Shown piece after piece: positions 18,001-25,144 of a stretch of DNA of 64,000 nt. The first letter of the stretch is position 1; each line of letters begins with the position of its first letter. The position numbers were made by a program, and so were the translations under genes. Source of the DNA: JBBQSN01 sp963825505 (GTDB lineage: Bacteria > Actinomycetota > Actinomycetes > Actinomycetales > CAWJMD01); assembly GCA_963825505.1 (NCBI GenBank), contig CAWGTL010000004.1, positions 62,001 to 126,000 of the forward strand, in the 5' to 3' direction. The notes under the pieces are model-generated. The model was not told where the DNA came from and made no database searches. It was given only the letters and a program-made list of their open reading frames with translations.

Positions 18001-20148
18001 ATGGACGCCGTGCAGCCGTCGCCGCGTGGGAGGCAGCCGGACCGGTCCGGCACGGTGGTGGCGCCCGACGGCGTCGAGATCGCCTGGGAGGTCTTCGGCG
18101 ACGGGCCCACGACGGTGCTGCTGATGCCGACCTGGTCGATCATCCACTCCCGGTTCTGGAAGGCCCAGGTGCCGTTCCTGGCCCGGCACCACCGGGTCGT
18201 CACCTTCGACGGTCGCGGGTCCGGGGCGTCGGGGCGCCCGGCGGGTCCGGCGGCCTACGGCCACGACCGGTGGGTGGCCGACACGCTCGCGGTGATGGCG
18301 GCGACCGGCACCGAGCAGGCGGTGCTGGTCGCCCTGTCCCGCGGGGCCGCGTGGTCGCTCGGCGTGGCGGCCGACCATCCCGACCGGGTCCTCGGGCTGT
18401 TCCTCATCGGTTCCTCCCCGGGGTTCGCCGCCGGTGCGCCGCAACGGCTCCGGGAGGGCTGGGCCCGGCCGGTGCGCGACCCGCAGGGCTGGGAGAAGTA
18501 CAACCGGCACCACTGGGTCGACGGCGGCGCCGAGGACTTCTTCGCGTTCTTCTTCGGCCAGATGTTCCCCGAGCCGCACTCCACCCAGCAGATCGAGGAC
18601 TGCATCGGGTGGGCCCGCGAGACGACCCCGCAGGTGCTGGTCGACACCACCGCCGCGACCATCGGCCTCGACGGCGCCGTGACCGCGGACGCCGCGGAGC
18701 TGTGCGCCCGGGTGCGCTGTCCCGTGGTCGTCGTGCACGGCACGGACGACCGCATCAGCCCGCCCGAGATCGGCCGCCGCCTCGCCGAGCTCACCGGCGG
18801 CACGCTGGTGCTGATGGAGGGCTCCGGGCACGGGCCGCTCGCCCGCGACCCGGTGGCGGTCAACCACCTGCTGGCCGAGTTCGTCGACCGGGTGAACCCG
18901 CCGGAGCCGTCGTCCGAGAGACCCCGTCCGTCGGCCCGGCACCGACCACGCCGGGTGCTCTACCTGTCCTCGCCCATCGGGCTGGGCCACGCCCGCCGCG
19001 ACGTCGCGGTCGCCGCCGCGCTGCGCGAGCGGCACCCGGACGTGCAGGTCGACTGGCTCGCCCAGCACCCCGTCACGGCGGCGCTCGAGGCGGTCGGCGA
19101 ACGGGTGCACCCGGCCTCACGCTCGCTGCTCTCGGAGTCCGCGCACGTGGAGGCCGTGGCCGACGAGCACGACCTGCACGCCTTCGACGCCGTCCGCGGC
19201 ATGGACGAGGTGCTCGTCAACAACTTCATGGTCTTCGACGAGGTGGTGCGCGAGACGCCGTACGACCTCGTGGTGGGCGACGAGGCCTGGGACGTCGACC
19301 ACCTGCTGCACGAGAACCCGTCGCTCAAGCGGTTCGCGTTCGCGTGGATGACCGACTTCGTCGGCTGGCTGCCGATGCCCGGTGCCGATCCGGAGGAGGT
19401 GCGCCTGACGGCCGACCACAACGCGCAGATGCTCGAGCAGCGGGAGCGTTTCCGCTGGGTGCGCGACCGCTCGGTCTTCGTCGGCGACCTCGATGACGTC
19501 GTGCCGGACACCTTCGGACCGGGGCTGCCGTCGATCCGCGACTGGACCCGGGACCACTACGACTTCCCCGGCTACGTCACGGGTTTCGACCCGGCCGACC
19601 TGCCCGACCGCGAGGCGCTGCGGGCCGAGCTGGGCTACCGGGACGACGAGAGGGTCTGCGTGGTGGCGGTGGGCGGGTCCGGGGTCGGGCACCACCTGCT
19701 CCAGCGGGTGCTCGACGCCGTGCCGCTGGTGCGCCGTCAGGACCCCGACGTGCGGTTCGTGGTGGTCGCCGGCCCGCGCATCGACCCGCGCTCGCTCCCC
19801 CGGCGGCGCGGGGCGCGCGTGGTCGGGCACGTGCCGGAGCTGCACCGCCACCTCGCCGCCAGCGACCTGGCGGTGGTGCAGGGCGGGCTCACCACGTGCA
19901 TGGAGCTGACTGCCACCGGACGTCCGTTCGTGCGGGTCCCGCTGCGGCACCACTTCGAGCAGAACCTGCACGTGCGGCACCGCCTCGACCGCTACGGCGC
20001 GGGCCGCCACCTCGACTACGAGGACGCCTGCCGTCCCGACGCGCTGGCCGAGGTGGTGCTGGCGGAGATCGGTCGTGAGGTCAGCTATCGACCTGTGGCC
20101 GCTGACGGCGCGGCGAAGGCGGCGGACCTGCTCGCCGACCTGCTGTGA
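18001..20148 (+). CDS. Alpha/beta hydrolase fused to a GT-B glycosyltransferase
   Basis: 715 aa with two enzymes in one chain. Residues about 15-300 are an alpha/beta hydrolase with a plausible triad: Ser113 in ALSRGAA, Asp250 in HGTDDR and His277 in GSGHGP. A basic Pro/Arg-rich linker (about 302-318) leads to a GT-B, MurG/GT28-like half (about 319-715) with YLSSPIGLGHARRDVAVA and, in the nucleotide-sugar half, VVQGGLTTCMELTATGRPFV. ATG 18001 has GAGGAG eight bases upstream; GTG 17989 is a less likely start. It is co-directional with the methyltransferase. No membrane segments are seen. The fusion may act on one lipid or glycoside, but the substrate is unknown. Confidence 0.82.
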   Translation: MDAVQPSPRGRQPDRSGTVVAPDGVEIAWEVFGDGPTTVLLMPTWSIIHSRFWKAQVPFLARHHRVVTFDGRGSGASGRPAGPAAYGHDRWVADTLAVMAATGTEQAVLVALSRGAAWSLGVAADHPDRVLGLFLIGSSPGFAAGAPQRLREGWARPVRDPQGWEKYNRHHWVDGGAEDFFAFFFGQMFPEPHSTQQIEDCIGWARETTPQVLVDTTAATIGLDGAVTADAAELCARVRCPVVVVHGTDDRISPPEIGRRLAELTGGTLVLMEGSGHGPLARDPVAVNHLLAEFVDRVNPPEPSSERPRPSARHRPRRVLYLSSPIGLGHARRDVAVAAALRERHPDVQVDWLAQHPVTAALEAVGERVHPASRSLLSESAHVEAVADEHDLHAFDAVRGMDEVLVNNFMVFDEVVRETPYDLVVGDEAWDVDHLLHENPSLKRFAFAWMTDFVGWLPMPGADPEEVRLTADHNAQMLEQRERFRWVRDRSVFVGDLDDVVPDTFGPGLPSIRDWTRDHYDFPGYVTGFDPADLPDREALRAELGYRDDERVCVVAVGGSGVGHHLLQRVLDAVPLVRRQDPDVRFVVVAGPRIDPRSLPRRRGARVVGHVPELHRHLAASDLAVVQGGLTTCMELTATGRPFVRVPLRHHFEQNLHVRHRLDRYGAGRHLDYEDACRPDALAEVVLAEIGREVSYRPVAADGAAKAADLLADLL

Positions 20149-20166
20149 GGTGCGGGACGGTGCGCC

Positions 20167-21093
20167 TCAGCTGGCGGCGAGCCGGGCCTTCTCGGCCTCG
20201 ACGTCGAAGTCGGCGGGTGGCCACTGCGGGTCGAGCCCGGTGAGGGTGTCGAGCAGCAGCTGCTGCACCGCCCAGCGTGCGTACCACTTGCGGTCGGCGG
20301 GGACGACGTGCCACCGGGCGGCGCGCGTCGAGCAGCGGGTGAGCGCGATCTGGTACGCCTCCTGGTAGGCGTCCCACAGGAGCCGCTCGTCGACGTCGCC
20401 GGGGTTGTACTTCCAGTACTTGTCCGGACGGTCGAGCCGCTCGGCGAGCCGCTCCTTCTGCTCCTTGTCGGACACGTGCAGCATCACCTTGACGACCGTG
20501 GTGCCCTGCTCGGCGAGCCGGCGCTCGAAGTCGTTGATCTGCTCGTACCGCTCCTCCACCGCCTCTGCCGGGGCGAGCGAGCGCACGCGGGCGATGAGGA
20601 CGTCCTCGTAGTGCGACCGGTCGAAGACGCCGATGAGACCCGGTGCGGGCAGCGCCTTCTCGATCCGCCAGAGGAAGTCGTGCGCGCGCTCCTCCTCGGT
20701 GGGGGCCTTGAACGAGCGCACGTGCACGCCCTGCGGGTCGACCGCCCCCACCACGTGGCGCATGATGCCGCCCTTGCCGGAGGTGTCCATCCCCTGCACC
20801 ACCAGCAGCACCGAGCGTCTGCCACCGGCCGTCCCCTCGGCGAACAGGCGCTCCTGCAGTCCCGAGAGCTGTTCCGTGCCGGCGAGCAGAGCGGCTCTGC
20901 CCGCTGCCTTGTCGCCGTCGAAACCCGGTGTGCCCCGGGTGTCGACGTCCGCGAGCCGGAAGCCGCCGTCCACGGCCAGCTCGTCGGCCAGCGCCGACGG
21001 GGCCAGGGTCTCGGACTTGTCGGCCACCTCCTGCGCCTTCTCGACCGCCGCCTCGGCGACCTCCTGCGCTGCGTCTCCCGGTGTCTTCGCCAC
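20167..21093 (-). CDS. ppk2: PPK2-family polyphosphate:nucleotide phosphotransferase
   Basis: 308 aa. PPK2 enzymes use polyphosphate to phosphorylate nucleotides (AMP/ADP or GDP/ADP depending on class). Walker A is GMDTSGKGG (residues 101-109, Lys107), followed by a lid region with EEERAHDFLWR and Walker B GVFDRSHYED (Asp158). The length and single kinase domain fit class I or class III; the subclass cannot be set by eye. The first 40 residues are an Ala/Glu-rich extension. It is divergent from the sigma gene with 84 bases between. A CHAD-domain protein that may bind polyphosphate is encoded at 29.5 kb. Confidence 0.93.
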   Translation of the reverse strand: MAKTPGDAAQEVAEAAVEKAQEVADKSETLAPSALADELAVDGGFRLADVDTRGTPGFDGDKAAGRAALLAGTEQLSGLQERLFAEGTAGGRRSVLLVVQGMDTSGKGGIMRHVVGAVDPQGVHVRSFKAPTEEERAHDFLWRIEKALPAPGLIGVFDRSHYEDVLIARVRSLAPAEAVEERYEQINDFERRLAEQGTTVVKVMLHVSDKEQKERLAERLDRPDKYWKYNPGDVDERLLWDAYQEAYQIALTRCSTRAARWHVVPADRKWYARWAVQQLLLDTLTGLDPQWPPADFDVEAEKARLAAS

Positions 21094-21128
21094 GGGCCGA
21101 CCCTAGACCTGTGACCGCAGCCCGGCCC

Positions 21129-21155
21129 TGTCACGATGGGGACGTCCGTCCCGTC
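21129..21155 (+). promoter_or_regulatory. ECF41-type promoter of the sigma factor gene
   Basis: TGTCACG (21129-21135), 16 bases, then CGTC (21152-21155). This matches the published ECF41 target motif TGTCACA-N16-CGTC except the last base of the -35 element. The predicted start near 21162 leaves a short leader that includes the GAGGAGG ribosome-binding site. The same element with the same spacing precedes the carboxymuconolactone-decarboxylase gene. Confidence 0.75.
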
Positions 21156-21177
21156 GGAGTCGTGAGGAGGTGCGCCC

Positions 21178-22107
21178 GTGACCACCACGCCCGACGAGGC
21201 CGCGCGCGTGTTCGAGCACGAGCGCCGGCGGCTGCTCGGCATCGCCTACCGCCTGACCAGCAGCTGGGCCGACGCCGAGGACGTCGTGTCCGACGTGTGG
21301 CCCCGGTTCGCCGCGCACGCGGACGAGATCCGCTCCCCCGCAGCCTGGCTCACCACGGTGGTCAGCCGAGCCGCGCTCGACCTGCTCAGATCGGCCCGGG
21401 TCCGCCGCGAGCAGTACGTCGGCCCCTGGCTCCCCGAGCCGCTGCTGCACGACTGGGACGGCACACCCCTCGGTGCGCGCACGGACGACCCCGCCGAGCT
21501 GGCCGAGCTGGGCGAGTCGGTGCGGATGGCTTTCCTCGTCGTGCTCGACCGGCTCTCGCCGGAGCAGCGGGTGGCGGTGGTGCTGCACGACGCGCTCGAC
21601 CTGCCGTTCGACCAGGTCGCCCAGGTGCTCGACGTCTCCGTCGAGGCGGCGCGGCAGCACGCCGTCCGCGGCCGCCGACGGCTGCACGAGGCCGCGCTGC
21701 CGCCGCCGTCGCACCTGAGCGAGCAGCAACGGGTGCTCGGCGAGCTGCAGCAGGCCCTGGTGTCCGGCGACCCCGAGCGGATCGCGGCGCTGCTCGCGCC
21801 CGACGTCGCCCTGGTGGCCGACCACGCCGGCCGGGTCACCGCCGCCGGCCGCCGCCTCGACGGCGCCGAGGAGGTGGCGCGCTTCCTGGCCGGGCTGGCG
21901 CGGATCGCCGAGTGGGACCTGGTCTCGTTCCGGGCCGTCCTGGTGAACGGGCAGGCGGGCTTCGTCGTCCACAACGGCTCGAGCAAGCCGCGCACCGCCG
22001 CGGTCGGGGTCTACGCGTTCACCGTCCACGACGGCGTCGTGCAGGCCGTGCACGCGGTCCTCGCACCCGACAAGGTGGAGCGCTACCGCGAGCTCGACGC
22101 CGGCTGA
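21178..22107 (+). CDS. sigJ: ECF41-group RNA polymerase sigma factor (SigJ-like)
   Basis: 309 aa, long for an ECF sigma factor because of its C-terminal SnoaL-like (NTF2) domain, the mark of ECF41. Region 2 (about 10-75) contains IAYRLTSSWADAEDVVSDVW; region 4 (about 115-170) has LSPEQRVAVVLHDALDLPFDQVAQ. Residues about 180-305 form the SnoaL-like part, ending with APDKVERYREL, a variant of the conserved NPDKL motif that controls sigma activity in this group in place of a separate anti-sigma factor. GAGGAGG (21164-21170) sets GTG 21178. An ECF41-type promoter lies directly upstream, so autoregulation is likely. The partner gene is convergent and overlaps by 25 bases. Confidence 0.93.
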   Translation: MTTTPDEAARVFEHERRRLLGIAYRLTSSWADAEDVVSDVWPRFAAHADEIRSPAAWLTTVVSRAALDLLRSARVRREQYVGPWLPEPLLHDWDGTPLGARTDDPAELAELGESVRMAFLVVLDRLSPEQRVAVVLHDALDLPFDQVAQVLDVSVEAARQHAVRGRRRLHEAALPPPSHLSEQQRVLGELQQALVSGDPERIAALLAPDVALVADHAGRVTAAGRRLDGAEEVARFLAGLARIAEWDLVSFRAVLVNGQAGFVVHNGSSKPRTAAVGVYAFTVHDGVVQAVHAVLAPDKVERYRELDAG

Positions 22108-22700
22108 GCGTCCTCGCGGCCCACCATCGCCAGCGAGCACGCGTCGCCGGAGCTGAAGCCCTGCGAGGTGATGCCGAGCGCCGAGTTGAAGCGTCCGCGC
22201 ATGTTCTCCAGCGCGGCCCAGAACGTCAGCTCGACCACGCCGGCCTCGCCGAAGTGGCCCACCAGGTCGGCCACCATCTCGCCGTCGACCTCCACCGGGT
22301 CGGCCGAGATCGCCTCGGCGTAGGCGAACGCCGCCCGGGTCGCCGCGTCGAAGACGTGGCCTGGCGCGTCGCGCCAGGTCACCGCGTGGCGGAGCACCGC
22401 CGGGTCGAGCCCCTGCTGCTCCCACCGGCTCGCGCCGAAGTCGATGCACCACGAGCAGCCGAGCCGGCACGAGACCACGAACGTGACGAGCTCCGGGAGG
22501 TGCTCGGGCAGCACCGACCGGGCACGCTGCGCCCCGGTCTCGAGCATCGCCCACGGCACGAGGACCCCTGGTCGGTGCGCCATCGCGCCGAGGGTGTCGG
22601 TGTCGCGGCCCATCATCGACCGCCCGGCGCGCAGCAGCAGCCGGGTGCCGAGCGACGGCCGGCGGGCGAAGGTGGTCGGGTCGGTGTTGATCCTGGGCAC
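22083..22700 (-). CDS. Carboxymuconolactone decarboxylase / AhpD-like protein
   Basis: 205 aa. The family motif CSWCIDFGA (Cys82, Cys85) gives the redox CXXC typical of AhpD-like peroxidase-reductases, preceded by LVTFVVSCRLG. Start GTG 22700 follows GGAGGAGAACCC; longer readings upstream lack a ribosome-binding site. Known from the group: ECF41 sigma genes are commonly paired with a carboxymuconolactone decarboxylase, an oxidoreductase or an epimerase. This gene carries the same promoter motif as the sigma gene, and its last 25 bases overlap the sigma gene's 3' end tail to tail. It probably has a redox or electrophile-detoxifying role; the substrate is unknown. Confidence 0.92.
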   Translation of the reverse strand: MPRINTDPTTFARRPSLGTRLLLRAGRSMMGRDTDTLGAMAHRPGVLVPWAMLETGAQRARSVLPEHLPELVTFVVSCRLGCSWCIDFGASRWEQQGLDPAVLRHAVTWRDAPGHVFDAATRAAFAYAEAISADPVEVDGEMVADLVGHFGEAGVVELTFWAALENMRGRFNSALGITSQGFSSGDACSLAMVGREDAQPASSSR

Positions 22701-22744
22701 GGGTTCTCCTCCTGGTGTCCTGCGCACTGTGCGTCCGCCTGCTC

Positions 22745-22771
22745 GACGGGAACGGGGCGGCGGACGTGACA
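22745..22771 (-). promoter_or_regulatory. ECF41-type promoter of the CMD gene
   Basis: Read on the minus strand: TGTCACG (22771-22765), 16 bases, CGTC (22748-22745), identical in both boxes and spacing to the sigma gene promoter. The start is expected near 22740, giving a leader of about 38 bases that includes GGAGGAG. Confidence 0.78.
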
Positions 22772-22851
22772 GACGTGCCCGGTGCACCCCTGGCCCGTCG
22801 AACCGGGCGGGAGGATGATCGGCCGCGCGGGGACGTCGTCGGGAGGCCGCC

Positions 22852-23715
22852 ATGCCGCAGGAGCACGACAGCGCGTACGACGTCCTGCGCACCTACCGCT
22901 ACCTGCGGCTCGCGATGGTGCTGCTGGTGCTGATGCTCGGAGGCGCCCTGCTGCTGCAGATCGTCGCCGACGACGGCGAGCTGGAGCAGTCGATCAGCGC
23001 GTACTACTACACACCGGTGCGGTCGGTGTTCGTGGCGGCCCTGTGCGCGATCGGCACCTGCCTGATCGTGCACCGGGGCCGCAGCGACCTGGAGGACGTG
23101 CTGCTCAACGCGGCCGGGTTCCTGGCGTTCTTCGTCGCCTTCGTGCCCACCAGACCCGAGACCGACTGCGTCCCGGACGATCTCGCGAAGGAGGTCACGG
23201 ACGCCATCACCAACAACACCTGGGCGATCCTGGCCGCGGGACTCGTCGCGTTCGTGGTCGCGCTGTTCCTCGTGCCGCCCGACGAGCGGTCCGTGCGCAC
23301 CACGGCCAGCCGGATCGCGCTGGGCGCCTCGGTGCTCGTCTACGTCGGCCTCGCGGTGTTCTTCATCGGGTTCCCGGACCAGTTCACCTGCTACGGCCAC
23401 AACACCGCGGCGATCTCGCTGTTCGCCGGCGTCGTCGCCGTGGTGGTGCTGAACGCCCTGGCCCTGGCCCGCCGGCGAGCGGCTCACAGCGGCCGGTCCG
23501 TGCGGTCCCACCTGCTCAACCGGTACTCGGTCGGGTTCCTGGTGATGCTCGCCGCGGCTGCGGTCGTCGGCGTGCTGGCCGGAGGTGGTCTGGCCGAGTG
23601 GGTGTTCTGGCTCGAGGCGGTGCTGATCGCCGGCTTCCTCGGGTTCTGGCTGATGCAGACGTTCGAGCTCTGGCAGGGCGAGGAGTCCGAGCAGGAGGAG
23701 TTCATGCCTGGCTGA
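22852..23715 (+). CDS. Multi-pass membrane protein, DUF998-like
   Basis: 287 aa with about six or seven hydrophobic segments: LRLAMVLLVLMLGGALLL, VFVAALCAIGTCLIV, LNAAGFLAFFVAFV, AILAAGLVAFVVALFLV, then segments near 160, 190, 235 and 260. ISAYYYTPVRSVFV after the first segment resembles the conserved S-x-YYY motif of DUF998-like proteins. The tail is acidic (EEESEQEE-like). No enzymatic motif is seen. The ATG is preceded by GGGAGG. It is divergent from the CMD gene and might share the ECF41 region, but no ECF41 motif faces it. Confidence 0.72.
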   Translation: MPQEHDSAYDVLRTYRYLRLAMVLLVLMLGGALLLQIVADDGELEQSISAYYYTPVRSVFVAALCAIGTCLIVHRGRSDLEDVLLNAAGFLAFFVAFVPTRPETDCVPDDLAKEVTDAITNNTWAILAAGLVAFVVALFLVPPDERSVRTTASRIALGASVLVYVGLAVFFIGFPDQFTCYGHNTAAISLFAGVVAVVVLNALALARRRAAHSGRSVRSHLLNRYSVGFLVMLAAAAVVGVLAGGGLAEWVFWLEAVLIAGFLGFWLMQTFELWQGEESEQEEFMPG

Positions 23716-23719
23716 CGTA

Positions 23720-23740
23720 TTGACAACTTCGTTTGTCCAA
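23720..23740. promoter_or_regulatory. Imperfect dyad/-35-like element before the HTH gene
   Basis: TTGACAA (23720-23726) and TTGTCCAA (23733-23740) form an inverted repeat, TTGACAA against TTGGACAA with one base missing. The left arm also reads as a perfect TTGACA -35 box. It sits 16-36 bases before the HTH start and is a plausible autoregulatory operator. Confidence 0.4.
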
Positions 23741-23755
23741 TGGCACGGTCAGGGC

Positions 23756-24379
23756 ATGGCCAACCAGGACGCGACGGCGCGCGCGGCGCAGGTGGCGCTG
23801 GTCGACGACCCCGACCGCCTGCTCGCGGCGTTGTCACCCCTGCGCCGCCGGCTGCTCGACGCGCTGACCGAGCCCGCGTCGGCGACGGTGCTGGCCGCCC
23901 GGCTCGGGCTCGCGCGGCAGAAGGTCGGGTACCACCTGCGGGTGCTCGAGCAGGCCGGGCTGGTCGAGCTGGCCGAGCTGCGGCAGCGACGCGGCTTCAC
24001 CGAGCGCGTGCTGCGCCGCAGCGCCACCACCTTCGTCGTCGACCCGGACGTGGTGCCCGCCGCGGGGTCGGCGACGTCCGGTGTGGCACGGCGCGACCGG
24101 CACGCGGCAGAGCACCTCGTCGCCACCGCCGCCGACGTCGTGCGCGACGTGACCCGGATGCAGGCCGCCTCCGACGCGCGCGGCCGGCGGTTGCTGACCT
24201 TCACGCTGGAGACCGAGGTCGCCCTCGCGCAGCCGGCTGAGCTGCACGCGTACACCGACGCCCTCGCCGAGGCCGTCGCCGAGGTCACCCGGCGCTTCCA
24301 CTCCCCCGGCGGACGGCGCTACCGCGTCGTCGCCGGCGGCCACCCCGCACCCCGACCCCGCCACCAGGAGGCACCGTGA
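23756..24379 (+). CDS. ArsR-like winged-helix transcriptional regulator
   Basis: 207 aa from ATG 23756; a longer reading to 23720 would run through the promoter dyad. The winged helix covers about residues 18-95 (LSPLRRRLLDALTEPASATVLAARLGLARQ split by the recognition helix, then GYHLRVLEQAGLVELAE). The C-terminal 100 residues are a helical domain of unknown function. Its stop overlaps the start of an SRPBCC gene (GTGA), so the pair is co-translated. This repeats, as two proteins, the ArsR plus SRPBCC combination found as one fused protein at 1.1 kb. It probably represses its own operon. Confidence 0.82.
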   Translation: MANQDATARAAQVALVDDPDRLLAALSPLRRRLLDALTEPASATVLAARLGLARQKVGYHLRVLEQAGLVELAELRQRRGFTERVLRRSATTFVVDPDVVPAAGSATSGVARRDRHAAEHLVATAADVVRDVTRMQAASDARGRRLLTFTLETEVALAQPAELHAYTDALAEAVAEVTRRFHSPGGRRYRVVAGGHPAPRPRHQEAP

Positions 24380-25134
24380 ACGACGTCCCCCAGACCGAAC
24401 CCGTCCGAGTGCTGCAGGACGGCGACGACGTCTCGATCGAGGTCACCGTCGCCGCTCCGGTCGCGACCGTGTGGGAGCACCTGCGCGACCCCGCGCTGAT
24501 CGCCCGCTGGCACGGATGGGACGACCCGGGCCTGGACGAGGAGATCGCGCTCATCTACGGGCACGGTGCGCGCGAGGGCGACCGTCCCTACGTGCTGGAG
24601 ACCAAGGGCGGCGCCGCTCCCGGGTCGTTCGAGCACGGCGACCGGTTCGACCTGCGCGAGGACGACGCCGGCACCGTCGTGCGCATCACGCGCGGCCCGA
24701 AGGGCATCGACCCGGACTGGGACGCGATGTACGACGACATCACCCAGGGCTGGGTGTCGTTCCTGGCGCAGCTTCGGTTCGCCGTGGAGCGGCAGCGCGG
24801 GCACGGCAGGCGCACCGTGTTCCTCGCCTCGGGACCCTCGGCCGCCGGTGCGCGCGAGCTGCTCGGCCTCGACGGGCTCGCCGTCGGCGACCCGGCCGTG
24901 ATCGCGGAGCCGCCCGTCTCCGGCACGACCTGGTTCCGCACCGAGCACCAGACGGGCGTGACGGCCGAGGCGTACGGGCCGGGCCTCGTCGTGGCGGCGG
25001 ACAGCCCGTCCGCGTCGATGGTGATCGTCAGCACCTTCGGTCTCGACGATGCCGCGTTCGCCGAGGTGGAGCGCACCTGGCGCACCTGGTGGGCAGCCGA
25101 CGTCGAGCAGGCCGAGGCCGGACCGGCGTCCTAA
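24376..25134 (+). CDS. SRPBCC (AHSA1/START-like) domain protein
   Basis: 252 aa. The N-terminal half (about 15-140) fits the SRPBCC fold: VSIEVTVAAPVATVWEHLRDPALI followed by RWHGWDDPG and, later, ITQGWVSFLAQLRF, the family's C-terminal helix. The second half (about 150-250) looks like a further alpha/beta domain of the same type with a degenerate sequence. The GTG start overlaps the upstream regulator's stop, with GGAGG about five bases before. Members bind hydrophobic ligands or aid Hsp90 (AHSA1); here a ligand-sensing or detoxifying role with the co-encoded regulator is inference. Confidence 0.8.
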   Translation: MNDVPQTEPVRVLQDGDDVSIEVTVAAPVATVWEHLRDPALIARWHGWDDPGLDEEIALIYGHGAREGDRPYVLETKGGAAPGSFEHGDRFDLREDDAGTVVRITRGPKGIDPDWDAMYDDITQGWVSFLAQLRFAVERQRGHGRRTVFLASGPSAAGARELLGLDGLAVGDPAVIAEPPVSGTTWFRTEHQTGVTAEAYGPGLVVAADSPSASMVIVSTFGLDDAAFAEVERTWRTWWAADVEQAEAGPAS

Positions 25135-25144
25135 ACTGGGGCAG

